From: an uncultured Bacteroidota bacterium
GTDB lineage: Bacteria; Bacteroidota; Bacteroidia; Bacteroidales; F082
Length of the DNA: 64,000 nt
Direction of reading: 5' to 3'
NCBI GenBank assembly: GCA_903891085.1
Contig: CAITDJ010000107.1
Location: forward strand, 53,110-117,109
Part shown: in pieces, positions 9,078-16,012 of the stretch
Position numbering within the stretch: the first letter of the stretch is position 1
Layout: the number at the start of each line of letters is the position of its first letter
The notes under the pieces: model-generated
The model's input: the letters and a program-made list of their open reading frames with translations, nothing else
Databases searched by the model: none
What the model was told of the DNA's origin: nothing
Translations under genes and position numbers: made by a program

Positions 9078-9662
9078 ATGATGACTCAAGCCGAAATCAG
9101 AAATAGGTTAAAGGATAAAACTGTTGGAATTGCCGGTTGTGGTGGATTGGGGTCAAATGCAGCGATCTCATTAGCCAGGATTGGGGTTTGTAGTTTTGTA
9201 ATTGTTGATTTTGATCATGTTGATGAAAGCAATTTAAACCGGCAGTATTATTTCAGGGAGCAGATTGGCGATAGAAAAGTTGATGCCTTATCATTAAATA
9301 TGACGAGAATAAACAAGGCGATACGGATTGAATCCCATGCCGTCAGAATTGAATCAGAAGATGTGAAAACCTTGTTTGGAAAGTGTGACATCATTATTGA
9401 AGCGTTCGATCGGGCTGATGCAAAGACAATGTTGATTGAGACAGTAATGGAACATTTGCCGCAAATCCCACTAATTGTTGGGAATGGTATGGCGGGCATT
9501 GGCGGATTTCAAGATTTAAGAATAGTGCATTGGTCAGAAAATGTTTACGTTTGTGGAGATGGTTCTTCTGAGATCAGTGACGAATTGCCACCGTTAGCAC
9601 CCCGTGTTGCCATTGTAGCCAATATGCAGGCGAATTTAGCGTTAGAATTATTGATAAAGTAA
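9078..9662 (+). CDS. thiF: Short ThiF/MoeB-like E1 adenylyltransferase
   Basis: The 194-residue protein carries the E1-type ATP-binding loop GIAGCGGLGSNAAISLARIG, then VDFDHVDESNLNRQ, the canonical adenylation motif with the catalytic Arg, and later AFDRADAK. It lacks the CxxC zinc pairs of full-length MoeB/ThiF and matches the short ThiF family 2. Such enzymes adenylate the C-terminal GlyGly of a ThiS/MoaD-like sulfur carrier. The carrier gene follows after nine bases, so the two form an operon. Known roles are the thiazole of thiamin or the molybdopterin dithiolene. No other thiamin genes are present, and the AOR gene lies divergently upstream, so a tungstopterin-related role is possible. 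Two ATG codons (9078, 9081) could start it. Confidence 0.82.
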   Translation: MMTQAEIRNRLKDKTVGIAGCGGLGSNAAISLARIGVCSFVIVDFDHVDESNLNRQYYFREQIGDRKVDALSLNMTRINKAIRIESHAVRIESEDVKTLFGKCDIIIEAFDRADAKTMLIETVMEHLPQIPLIVGNGMAGIGGFQDLRIVHWSENVYVCGDGSSEISDELPPLAPRVAIVANMQANLALELLIK

Positions 9663-9671
9663 AACTTCAGT

Positions 9672-9875
9672 ATGATTATCACATTGAATAACAGAATTGA
9701 GGAAGTAGATGCAATTAATATATCTGTCAACGAACTGATAAAATACAAAAATTTCACTTTTCGGTTGCTTGTAACCAAAGTAAACGGGCAACTGGTTAAA
9801 ACAGCAGAAAGAGACCAAATTATTGTTATGGAAGGCGATATCGTGGAGGTATTACATTTAATTTCAGGAGGTTGA
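9672..9875 (+). CDS. thiS: ThiS/MoaD-like sulfur carrier protein
   Basis: A 67-residue protein with the beta-grasp pattern of ThiS: an early strand, VTKVNGQLVKTAER, MEGDIVEVLHLISGG and a terminal GlyGly needed for adenylation and thiocarboxylation. The VNG...V and GD.VE..H..SGG spacing is closer to ThiS than to MoaD. It directly follows the E1-like gene and precedes the SanA-like gene by 13 bases. Whether it feeds thiamin or the pterin cofactor of the neighbouring AOR-family enzyme is open. Confidence 0.8.
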   Translation: MIITLNNRIEEVDAINISVNELIKYKNFTFRLLVTKVNGQLVKTAERDQIIVMEGDIVEVLHLISGG

Positions 9876-9888
9876 ATATATTCGGACA

Positions 9889-10563
9889 ATGAGATTTATT
9901 TCCAGAAATAGAAGTAAAATTTTAATTTGGTTTTTGCCGATTTTGTTGGCATTCATTGTCTTTGTGATTATTGGATTTTATTATCTGGTTAGCTCATCTG
10001 CAAATCAGCGTATTTTTTCGGAAATTGATAAAGTGCCTTATAATCACGTCGGCTTATTATTAGGTACAAGTAAGTATAGTGGTCCAGGATTAATAAATCA
10101 GTATTATCAGTTTAGGATCGAAGCGGCTGTTGGATTGTTTAAAGCCGGAAAAATTGATTATATTATCGTGAGCGGCGATAACAGCCATGATTCTTATAAC
10201 GAGCCCCGTGAAATGCGTAGGGATCTAATGGCAGCAGGTATTCCGGAAGACCGGATCATACTTGATTTCGCCGGATTCCGTACTCTCGATTCAGTGATAA
10301 GGTCGAAAGAAGTTTTTGGACAGCAATCCGTTACGATTATTTCTCAGGAATTTCAGATAGAAAGAGCTATTTATATTGCAGTTAAAAATGATATTGATGC
10401 CATTGGCTTTGCTGCAAAGGATGTTTCAAATGTGTGGGCTTATGCCAATTTCATGCGTGAATACCTTGCACGGGTGAAATTGATGCTTGATCTTTATTTG
10501 TTTGATACCCAGCCTAAGTTTCTGGGAGAAAAAATTGTAATACCTTTCGTTAATAAGCCTTGA
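9889..10563 (+). CDS. SanA/YdcF-like (DUF218) membrane protein
   Basis: The 224-residue protein has one N-terminal membrane helix (about residues 12-34) followed by a DUF218 domain outside the membrane. The domain is recognisable from VGLLLGTSKYSGPG, FRIEAAVGLFKAGKIDYIIVSGDN, EPREMRRDLMAAGIPEDRI and LDFAGFRTLDSV. SanA of Escherichia coli affects envelope permeability to vancomycin; the biochemical activity of the family is poorly defined. The gene lies 13 bases after the ThiS-like gene and may be co-transcribed, though no functional link is evident. Confidence 0.8.
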   Translation: MRFISRNRSKILIWFLPILLAFIVFVIIGFYYLVSSSANQRIFSEIDKVPYNHVGLLLGTSKYSGPGLINQYYQFRIEAAVGLFKAGKIDYIIVSGDNSHDSYNEPREMRRDLMAAGIPEDRIILDFAGFRTLDSVIRSKEVFGQQSVTIISQEFQIERAIYIAVKNDIDAIGFAAKDVSNVWAYANFMREYLARVKLMLDLYLFDTQPKFLGEKIVIPFVNKP

Positions 10564-10612
10564 AGTTCCTATTTGTCAGGTCGATTGAGAAAAACAAAAT
10601 AAATTGAAATAT

Positions 10613-10642
10613 TTTGTTGTTTTGAAATAAGTTGTATATTTG
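10613..10642 (+). promoter_or_regulatory. Putative promoter of the tRNA-Val transcript
   Basis: TTTG at 10613-10616, an 18-base spacer and TATATTTG at 10635-10642 match the Bacteroidota -33/-7 pattern. The transcript would start near 10650 and cross a tRNA-like remnant before the tRNA-Val gene. Confidence 0.6.
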
Positions 10643-10691
10643 CACTCCCAAACGCGATAATTGGGATGTTCATTAAATGTTGCGTATTAAA

Positions 10692-10736
10692 TTCAGCTGG
10701 TTCAGTCATCCCGATTTTACATCGGGAGGTTCGGGA
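10692..10736 (+). other. tRNA-Val-like remnant 1
   Basis: The stretch repeats the D-arm of the downstream tRNA-Val (AGCTGGTTCAG) and then holds a hairpin CCCGAT-TTTAC-ATCGGG where the anticodon arm should be, followed by GGTTCGGGA. There is no matching acceptor stem, so it is not a functional tRNA. A related remnant lies at 11130-11215. Confidence 0.5.
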
Positions 10737-10754
10737 AAAGTTGTTTGAAATATT

Positions 10755-10829
10755 GGGAGTTTAGCTCAGCTGGTTCAGAGCATCTGCCTTACAAGCAGAG
10801 GGTCGGGGGTTCGAATCCCTCAACTCCCA
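10755..10829 (+). tRNA. tRNA-Val (anticodon TAC)
   Basis: A complete cloverleaf of 75 bases. The acceptor stem is GGGAGTT/AACTCCC, the D-stem GCTC/GAGC, the anticodon stem TCTGC/GCAGA with loop CTTACAA, and the T-loop TTCGAAT. The discriminator is A and CCA is not encoded. The anticodon TAC reads GTA-type valine codons. Confidence 0.95.
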
Positions 10830-10837
10830 CAATAAAT

Positions 10838-10865
10838 AAAAGCCATCTTTATCAGGTGGCTTTTT
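10838..10865 (+). terminator. Terminator between tRNA-Val and the GIY-YIG gene
   Basis: AAAGCCATC and GGTGGCTTTTT form a hairpin with a T-run. Near copies of this terminator occur after the tRNA-like remnants at 11222-11249 and 15976-16004, so it belongs to the repeated unit. Confidence 0.75.
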
Positions 10866-10879
10866 CTGTTTCTACTAAT

Positions 10880-11131
10880 ATGGAACACGCTTTCATCCTC
10901 TATTCCAAGCAATTAGACAAGTATTATATTGGGTCAACAAGAGACTTTCCTCAAGATCGTTTACGAAGACATCCATCTGATCATAAAGGTTTTACATCGA
11001 AGGCAAAAGATTGGGTAATTGTACTTCTGGAATATTATGAGGATTATTCATTAGAGCATAAACGGGAATTGCAGATTAAATCCTGGAAAAGCAAAAAAAT
11101 GGTCGAATCTTTGGTTTCTATATGCAAATAG
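10880..11131 (+). CDS. GIY-YIG nuclease family protein beside tRNA-Val
   Basis: The 83-residue protein starts at the ATG at 10880; the frame is open further upstream only because it reads through the tRNA and terminator. FILYSKQLDKYYIGST is the GIY-YIG core in its F-I-L/Y-I-G form, and RLRRHPSDHKGFTSKAKDW supplies the conserved Arg and His region. ELQIKSWKSKKM follows near the end. This is the small stand-alone GIY-YIG (UvrC N-terminal-like) group; such enzymes can nick or cut DNA, but cellular roles are mostly unknown. It begins 51 bases after the tRNA and directly behind the terminator T-run. A decayed second copy with the same upstream context lies at 16013-16279. Confidence 0.85.
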   Translation: MEHAFILYSKQLDKYYIGSTRDFPQDRLRRHPSDHKGFTSKAKDWVIVLLEYYEDYSLEHKRELQIKSWKSKKMVESLVSICK

Positions 11132-11215
11132 CTGGTTCAGAGCATCCCAATTTACATCGGGAGGGTCGGGGAGTATTTCCCGGTTCGCAACAGGATTCGA
11201 ATCCCTCAAACCCAC
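11130..11215 (+). other. tRNA-Val-like remnant 2
   Basis: Directly after the GIY-YIG stop the sequence resumes tRNA-Val similarity. It has AGCTGGTTCAGAGCATC, then CCCAATTTACATCGGGA in place of the anticodon arm, GGGTCGGGGA, an insertion of about 22 bases, and finally GGATTCGAATCCCTCAAACCCACA. The 5' acceptor strand is missing. It is followed by the same kind of terminator as the true tRNA but by no intact nuclease gene. Confidence 0.6.
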
Positions 11216-11221
11216 AAAAAT

Positions 11222-11249
11222 AAAAGCCATCTATTTCAGATGGCTTTTT
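11222..11249 (+). terminator. Terminator copy after tRNA-like remnant 2
   Basis: AAAAGCCATCT-atttc-AGATGGCTTTTT is a perfect hairpin with a T-run, nearly the same as the hairpin after tRNA-Val. Confidence 0.75.
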
Positions 11250-11397
11250 CTGTTTTTGGAAAATGGAGCGTTATAAACCTCGAAACTGTGCAATGGTAGA
11301 AGTAATGAATTACAATTTACTAATATCTAAGCTGCTTGTAATTGGTTCATAGAGAATAATTTAACAGATTCTTGAATTTTCAATTCATTTACAGGGA

Positions 11398-12828
11398 TTA
11401 AGAATTTAACATAGATGATTTATCATTATAAGTGGTATGCAAGTATTTTTTTGCCATGGGACTTCCAGCTTCACCAAGGAAATCACTGTAAATAGCAGTG
11501 ATTTCAGGATTTTCATGACAATAACGGGTTGTTGCCTCCATGTCAGCGATATTTAATGCCCTGATTCGCTTTTCAATGACACTATTGGTTGTTGGTTGTC
11601 CGGCTCCACCTACACATCCTCCTTTACAAGCCATTACTTCAATAAAATCATAGCTACAATTCCCGTTTCTGACCTGATCGAGTAATAATTCAGCACTCCT
11701 CATTTCATAACAAACAGCAACTTTGAGTTTAGCTTCGCCTATAGTGACCGTTGCCTGCTTCAAACCTACAAGTCCCTGAATCTCCTGCAGTTCAAGTAAA
11801 TTTGCCGGTGGATTCACACCGGTGATATTAAAATAAGCCGTTCTTAATGCCGCTCTCATTACGCCGCCTGTATTTCCAAAGATAATCCCGGCACCCGATG
11901 CGGCTCCCATAAGCGAATCAAAACTTCCGGTCTGAGCAGTGAGGTCGATATTACGCGATTTTAACAATAATGCCAGCTCTTTGGTTGTGATCACAATATC
12001 GTTGCTGGGCAAACCATCAGTAGTAAGTTCTTCACGGGTAATCTCATATTTCTTGGCAGAACATGGTGCGACAGCAACGTGAATAATATTGTTTGGGTCA
12101 AGACCATTTTTCTGGGCAAAATAACTTTTTACCAACGATCCCTGCATACCAATGGGGCTTCGCACAGTAGAAATATAATCCAACAGTGATGGATAATAAA
12201 TTTCCACATATTTCACCCAGGCATGGCAACAACTTGTGAACTGAGGAATCAGGGTGTTTTCCTGAATGCGTTTCTGCAATTCATAGGCTTCCTCTATAAT
12301 TGTCAGATCGGCACTGAAATTGGTATCAAGCACATAGTCGAACCCCACTGCACGGCAAGATCCAACAATGTTTTCGATTAAAAATAAACCTTTAGCCAGA
12401 TCAAAGTAGTCCCCAATAGCAACGCGCACTGCTGGGGAGACTGATATAATTACTGTCTTGGAAGGATTATCGATAGCATTTATTACTTCCTGCCAATGCG
12501 ATTTTGCAGATAAAGCACCTTCTTCACATTTCATAATACACGTACCACAATGGATGCACACATGATTTGTTGAACTTGCCGGATACGTGCCAAACACTTT
12601 TTGCTTCTCGGCACAAGCTTCTATGCAATCTCCACACTCTTCACACTTTTGCATATTCAATGAGATTGCCGGATTGTCGTTTTGAATTGGTAAATATTCC
12701 AATTCTGTGTCAAACGGCGATCCCAAAACATCTTTTGAGCATGCACCGAGCAAATTAGCCCCCAATATTAGGGTAGCGTTGTAGGCAAAGACATTCCTGA
12801 TGAATTTTCTTCTGTCAACATTTTTCAT
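11398..12828 (-). CDS. [FeFe]-hydrogenase-like protein with Tat and lipoprotein signals
   Basis: The 476-residue protein starts with a twin-arginine motif (DRRKFIRN, residues 5-12), a hydrophobic stretch and the lipobox LGAC ending at C30, so Tat export and lipid anchoring are predicted. Two [4Fe-4S] sites follow: CEECGDCIEAC (62-72) and CIHCGTCIMKC (91-101). The H-cluster domain carries all expected cysteines: TSCCHAW (C200, C201), APCSAKKYE (C256, with K259) and EVMACKGGCVGGAGQP (C401, C405). The canonical forms are TSCCPxW and MPCxxK, so Pro-to-His and Met-to-Ala changes touch the active-site surroundings. No HydE, HydF or HydG maturase is in the window. It may be an H2-producing, H2-consuming or sensing enzyme of the periplasm; catalysis is unproven. 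The gene lies between the two GIY-YIG repeat units. Confidence 0.85.
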   Translation of the reverse strand: MKNVDRRKFIRNVFAYNATLILGANLLGACSKDVLGSPFDTELEYLPIQNDNPAISLNMQKCEECGDCIEACAEKQKVFGTYPASSTNHVCIHCGTCIMKCEEGALSAKSHWQEVINAIDNPSKTVIISVSPAVRVAIGDYFDLAKGLFLIENIVGSCRAVGFDYVLDTNFSADLTIIEEAYELQKRIQENTLIPQFTSCCHAWVKYVEIYYPSLLDYISTVRSPIGMQGSLVKSYFAQKNGLDPNNIIHVAVAPCSAKKYEITREELTTDGLPSNDIVITTKELALLLKSRNIDLTAQTGSFDSLMGAASGAGIIFGNTGGVMRAALRTAYFNITGVNPPANLLELQEIQGLVGLKQATVTIGEAKLKVAVCYEMRSAELLLDQVRNGNCSYDFIEVMACKGGCVGGAGQPTTNSVIEKRIRALNIADMEATTRYCHENPEITAIYSDFLGEAGSPMAKKYLHTTYNDKSSMLNS

Positions 12829-12879
12829 ACATATATTAATTTAATTTTTATGAGTTTTTCTACCAACATAACTCAACTA

Positions 12880-13161
12880 CTAAAAATCGAATAGTTCAGA
12901 TAGGAAGCCTTTTTTACGACTTCCTTGATTCCTGTAACCGGAAATGTTTCCATAATGCTCATTGTCGCGGTTATGGTGATCATTGTGACCAAAATGCTCG
13001 TATTCATTCAAATATCCCTGACCATAAGAATTTGAACGCTCGATTATTTTCTCGAGTTCGCCTCTGTCTAACCATACTCCCCTGCAGTTGGGGCAATAGT
13101 CTATTACTACTCCTTGATTATCTGACATTACCAGATTGGTGTTACATCTTGGACAAATCAT
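12880..13161 (-). CDS. Zinc-ribbon (zf-TFIIB type) protein
   Basis: The 93-residue protein has an N-terminal zinc ribbon: MICPRCNTNL, then YCPNCRGVWLDRGELEKII, giving the CxxC...CxxC ligands and the WLDRGELE signature of this bacterial zinc-finger family. The rest is a low-complexity tail rich in Gly, Asn, His and Tyr that ends in GFLSELFDF. Its function is unknown; such proteins are often regulators or assembly factors. A decayed copy of the same ribbon lies at 13793-13934. Confidence 0.75.
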   Translation of the reverse strand: MICPRCNTNLVMSDNQGVVIDYCPNCRGVWLDRGELEKIIERSNSYGQGYLNEYEHFGHNDHHNRDNEHYGNISGYRNQGSRKKGFLSELFDF

Positions 13162-13246
13162 AATTTTTTTTTATTAAGTTATTTTACTTTGAACCGCTCT
13201 AAACGGCATTTATTAATCCCTATTTTCCATTTTTGTACATAAACCG
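13018..13246. repeat. Duplicated segment, copy A
   Basis: This segment matches 13793-14018 over most of its length. It contains the N-terminal half of the intact zinc-ribbon gene and, upstream of it on the minus strand, a fragment matching the last codons of the 104-residue membrane protein. In this copy that fragment is broken (GLINAV then a stop). Confidence 0.75.
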
Positions 13247-13279
13247 AAATGTATATTACATTGGATACTATCAGAAAAT

Positions 13280-13666
13280 TCATCGTTGTTTACCTGCTAA
13301 ATTTATAGTTTTCGCTTCAATGTAGGTTCGTCCGAACAGAGGAAAACACACTGCACCAAACAGTATCAATTCAGTGTTTTTGTCGAATTTGAAGGTCGGC
13401 ATTTTTTCTGGTGAAATTTCAACTTTTATTCTGCCTGTGTTGTCTTGAAGCCAAAAATAATCTTCACTAAATTGCTCCACAATGAACCCTTTTACTGATA
13501 CCTTTTGGTCGCTCCACGATAATCGAAAGGCATTTTTTTTGATTTCACTTATCGTCGTAGAATCGGATTGTGATCCACTTCCAACAAATTGAGCATTGGA
13601 AATACTACAAACAAATAATAAACCAACCAATATCACTGCATGTTTTAATTTTTTCATGTTTTTCAT
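13280..13666 (-). CDS. YgiW/YdeI-type OB-fold protein, exported
   Basis: The 128-residue protein has a signal peptide (KKLKHAVILVGLLFVCSISNAQ), then an OB-fold of the bacterial BOF family. The strand pattern VSVKGFIVEQFSEDYFWLQD and NTGRIKVEI is characteristic. Related YgiW/YdeI proteins of enterobacteria are periplasmic and are linked to stress tolerance; no ligand is known here. The start could also be the second Met at 13657. The gene sits between the two copies of a small duplication and is not itself duplicated. Confidence 0.75.
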   Translation of the reverse strand: MKNMKKLKHAVILVGLLFVCSISNAQFVGSGSQSDSTTISEIKKNAFRLSWSDQKVSVKGFIVEQFSEDYFWLQDNTGRIKVEISPEKMPTFKFDKNTELILFGAVCFPLFGRTYIEAKTINLAGKQR

Positions 13667-13792
13667 GTCTCTTGTTTTATTGTTATCTTTAAAAAATGAG
13701 TAGATTTTATTTAAGAAAATAGTTTTGCTCTTTCATTAAAAATGATTGTCTGCGTTTGTTGCATTGAATTGCACCTAACATTCGGATACCGC

Positions 13793-13934
13793 TGGCCATA
13801 CGAATTTGAACGCTCGATTATTTTCTCGAGTTCGCCACTGTCGAACCAAATTCCATGTAGTTAGGGCAATAGTCAATTTTAACTCCTTGATTATCTGATG
13901 TTACCAGATTTGGGTTATATGTTGGACAAATCAA
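13793..13934 (-). pseudogene. Decayed copy of the zinc-ribbon gene
   Basis: Minus-strand sequence aligns with the zinc-ribbon gene from its start through the ELEKIIERS codons. The ATG has become TTG, and the first ribbon pair CPRC is altered. The second pair CPNC has lost its last Cys, and a one-base deletion shifts the frame just after it, so the WLDRGELE signature is out of frame. Confidence 0.75.
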
Positions 13935-14018
13935 AATTTTAATAATTGAGTTATTTTACTTCGAACCGCTCCAAACGGCATTTATTAATCCCTGTATTCC
14001 GTTTTCACCTACATAACC
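13793..14018. repeat. Duplicated segment, copy B
   Basis: This is the partner of 13018-13246. Here the 3' end of the 104-residue gene is intact and the zinc-ribbon part is broken, the reverse of copy A. Confidence 0.75.
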
Positions 14019-14270
14019 AATAAGTTTCAGTATGACTGGAAATAAAACGATAATAGTAGCAACAACCACAACAATAATTACAGTTGCCGCAGCTATCACC
14101 AGAACTTTTAGTTTAGGGTTAAGCTGAAGCTTGTTTAATAGTTGCTGTTTTAAATAACCATGCTGGTTATCGGAGTAGGATGACTGATAATTGTGTCCCT
14201 GTCTGTAATGATGTTCAGAACCATACCCATGGTTTCTGGTGTCGCGTTTGAATAATTCATCAAAATCCAT
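13956..14270 (-). CDS. Small single-pass membrane protein, function unknown
   Basis: The 104-residue protein begins with a polar segment rich in His, Tyr, Gln and Gly (about residues 1-50). One long hydrophobic helix follows (VLVIAAATVIIVVVVATIIV), then the tail GENGIQGLINAVWSGSK. No family was recognised. Its last ~20 codons recur in degraded form beside the intact zinc-ribbon gene, which shows that the two genes were once duplicated together and may be functionally linked. The His/Tyr/Gly-rich composition resembles the tail of the zinc-ribbon protein. Confidence 0.6.
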   Translation of the reverse strand: MDFDELFKRDTRNHGYGSEHHYRQGHNYQSSYSDNQHGYLKQQLLNKLQLNPKLKVLVIAAATVIIVVVVATIIVLFPVILKLIGYVGENGIQGLINAVWSGSK

Positions 14271-14329
14271 TTTATTACACTTTAGTTTTAAAAATTATAG
14301 AATGATTTCCTTTGTTTTGAAAATTTATG

Positions 14330-14938
14330 TCAGAATAACCCGACTTTTATTACACCTGAAAAAGTGAATCCCTTGATGTCCTTTTCGGTCAAGTTGCGAT
14401 AAGTTACATCGCCAACAAAACTATAAGCACCTGTTAAACTGAATTTTATGTATTTCCACACATTCATCTCAACGGCTAGTCCGGGCTCAAAGAAGGCAAA
14501 CCAAGCATCTCCTGCCGGAATCGTTACATGCTCAAGTTCGTATGAGTCTTTCAGGTCGAGTTCAATTTCACCGGCTCCAGCTTCAATAAAGAAATTCAGG
14601 TGTACTACCTTTTCGGGCCAGAACGAATATTCGCCTTTCAGCCCCGCAAACTGTGAGTGCAAGTATAGTCGGTCATCCGATTCGCTTATTGGTGTGTTTT
14701 CGTTTATACTAAACTTGTAATTTACACTCAGTGATAGATTTCCATTAAAGATTACTCCGGCCCCAATTCCTGGTAACACAGAGGTTGATCCTGCAATTTC
14801 GCCAAACTGGCAAGAAGGACTTATAAAATAACCAAGATTAGGTTTACCGTTTCCGAACATTGTTTTTACCTCTTCGCTGGTCTGTGCAGTTGCAGTAAAG
14901 GCAAGCAAACTCAACATTAATAATAATTTAGTTTTCAT
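14330..14938 (-). CDS. Putative outer-membrane beta-barrel protein
   Basis: The 202-residue protein has a clear signal peptide (MKTKLLLMLSLLAFTATAQ). Alternating polar/hydrophobic strands typical of a small eight-stranded barrel follow, and it ends in a strand with a terminal Phe (VIKVGLF). Segments such as GIGAGVIFNGNLSLSVNYKF and FSLTGAYSFVGDV fit OmpA/OmpW-like barrels. No specific family or ligand can be named. It lies upstream of the small membrane-protein, OB-fold and zinc-ribbon genes on the same strand. Confidence 0.65.
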   Translation of the reverse strand: MKTKLLLMLSLLAFTATAQTSEEVKTMFGNGKPNLGYFISPSCQFGEIAGSTSVLPGIGAGVIFNGNLSLSVNYKFSINENTPISESDDRLYLHSQFAGLKGEYSFWPEKVVHLNFFIEAGAGEIELDLKDSYELEHVTIPAGDAWFAFFEPGLAVEMNVWKYIKFSLTGAYSFVGDVTYRNLTEKDIKGFTFSGVIKVGLF

Positions 14939-15250
14939 GATTTCTTGTATTTTTAGTTATAAATTCAATTTGAAATATATTCTCTTATTAAACGGCAATA
15001 CATAAGGTGTATTCAATAATTGACCTGCCAGAGCAGACCGGCGGTGCCAAATGATTGTTTTAACTTGATTTAATAGAATTATTACCCTTAAGACTAACAT
15101 CATCGGCACATATTTCCGGATCAGAAACATGTGTGAGATTTTTTTAGTACTAGTTAACAGTTCGATATTGAATCAAACAAACTAACCAATAGCAAAACAC
15201 TATACCAACTGAATCAATTCAGAAGGTACATTATAATCGTAAGGGTATGG
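14939..15250. other. Intergenic region
   Basis: AT-rich sequence between two minus-strand genes. No RNA, repeat or convincing small gene was recognised. Confidence 0.4.
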
Positions 15251-15553
15251 TTAAACCAGTTTAGGCGGTTGCCAGATAGACGAAGATAATTCCGTTAAAA
15301 CGAAAGAAACAGGAAGTAAAATCCTTGGGGATTTAAAGGCAGAAGCCGAAAAGTCGAAATTGACAGCAACGAAACAAGCTTCTTCTTCGGAGCATTCAAA
15401 AATATGATGATGAACAGGAATCGCTACATCATTCGTGTGTTGCCCACTAACAAACTCATGCAATTCAGGAACAGCAAAAACCAATATCCGCTCCCCTTCA
15501 AACAAAATGAGAGCAGACAGGATAAAAAAAATTTTTACAATTTTACTTTTCAC
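15251..15553 (-). CDS. Small exported protein with His/Cys/acidic cluster, unknown
   Basis: Read from a GTG at 15553 the protein has about 100 residues; a TTG ten codons upstream is also possible but overlaps promoter-like TATATTTG boxes. It starts with a hydrophobic signal-like stretch (KIVKIFFILSALILFEG). A region with clustered His, Cys and Glu follows (VPVHHHIFECSEEEACF in near form), and the end is SSIWQPPKLV. Small Bacteroidota proteins with this ending and a metal-ligand-rich middle are often encoded near heavy-metal efflux genes, but none is present here. Function is unknown; a metal-related role is only a guess. It stands alone, 312 bases from the next gene. Confidence 0.5.
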   Translation of the reverse strand: MKSKIVKIFFILSALILFEGERILVFAVPELHEFVSGQHTNDVAIPVHHHIFECSEEEACFVAVNFDFSASAFKSPRILLPVSFVLTELSSSIWQPPKLV

Positions 15554-15560
15554 AAAATCA

Positions 15561-15579
15561 AATATAGTACAAATATAGT
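15561..15579 (-). promoter_or_regulatory. Tandem TATATTTG boxes
   Basis: On the minus strand an 11-base unit TACTATATTTG is repeated back to back, giving two exact TAnnTTTG boxes just upstream of the small exported protein. Confidence 0.4.
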
Positions 15580-15936
15580 ACAAAAATAATAAAATGTTGA
15601 TCGTTGCAGGAGGTTAACTTACAGCGTTGGGAAGAAATACAGTTTTAGTCCAACATTTCAGCTAATTTGTTGATTCATTTAGTCAGGTTAAATATCATTA
15701 AATATTGAATATCAATAATATAGAAAATATTATTGGCAAAAATTTGTAATTGTTAAATATTACTAAAATCAAATTCTATCAATGCTATTACTTAATGAAT
15801 CTTATTATCATCTATCCTTATATTTCACTTAACTAGCTATATATGTAAAAGGCTAAAATGTTGATATTGTCCATTTTTTTCTCATCATTTTATATAATTA
15901 AATTGTTCTTATCATCTGTCTTGCAGCAGCTAAAAT
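15580..15936. other. AT-rich intergenic region before the second repeat unit
   Basis: Very AT-rich sequence with AAATATT-type runs. No gene was recognised. It ends where tRNA-Val 3'-end similarity begins. Confidence 0.4.
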
Positions 15937-15965
15937 GGGTAGGGTTCGAATCTCTCAACTCCCAC
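15937..15965 (+). other. tRNA-Val 3'-end fragment
   Basis: GGGTAGGGTTCGAATCTCTC followed by AACTCCCA reproduces the T-arm and 3' acceptor strand of the tRNA-Val at 10755-10829 with a few changes. No 5' half precedes it. It marks the start of the second, decayed tRNA-end/GIY-YIG unit. Confidence 0.75.
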
Positions 15966-15975
15966 GATAATATAA

Positions 15976-16004
15976 AGCCATCCATTTCAGGTGGCCTTTC
16001 TGTT
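15976..16004 (+). terminator. Degenerate terminator copy in the second unit
   Basis: AAAGCCATCC-atttca-GGTGGCCTTT corresponds to the hairpin after tRNA-Val; the T-run is interrupted. Confidence 0.55.
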
Positions 16005-16012
16005 TTGGTAAT

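Noticed and set aside
10745..10879. Open frame upstream of the GIY-YIG gene, in frame with it
   Set aside because: It reads straight through the tRNA-Val cloverleaf and its terminator; the conserved protein similarity starts at the ATG at 10880.
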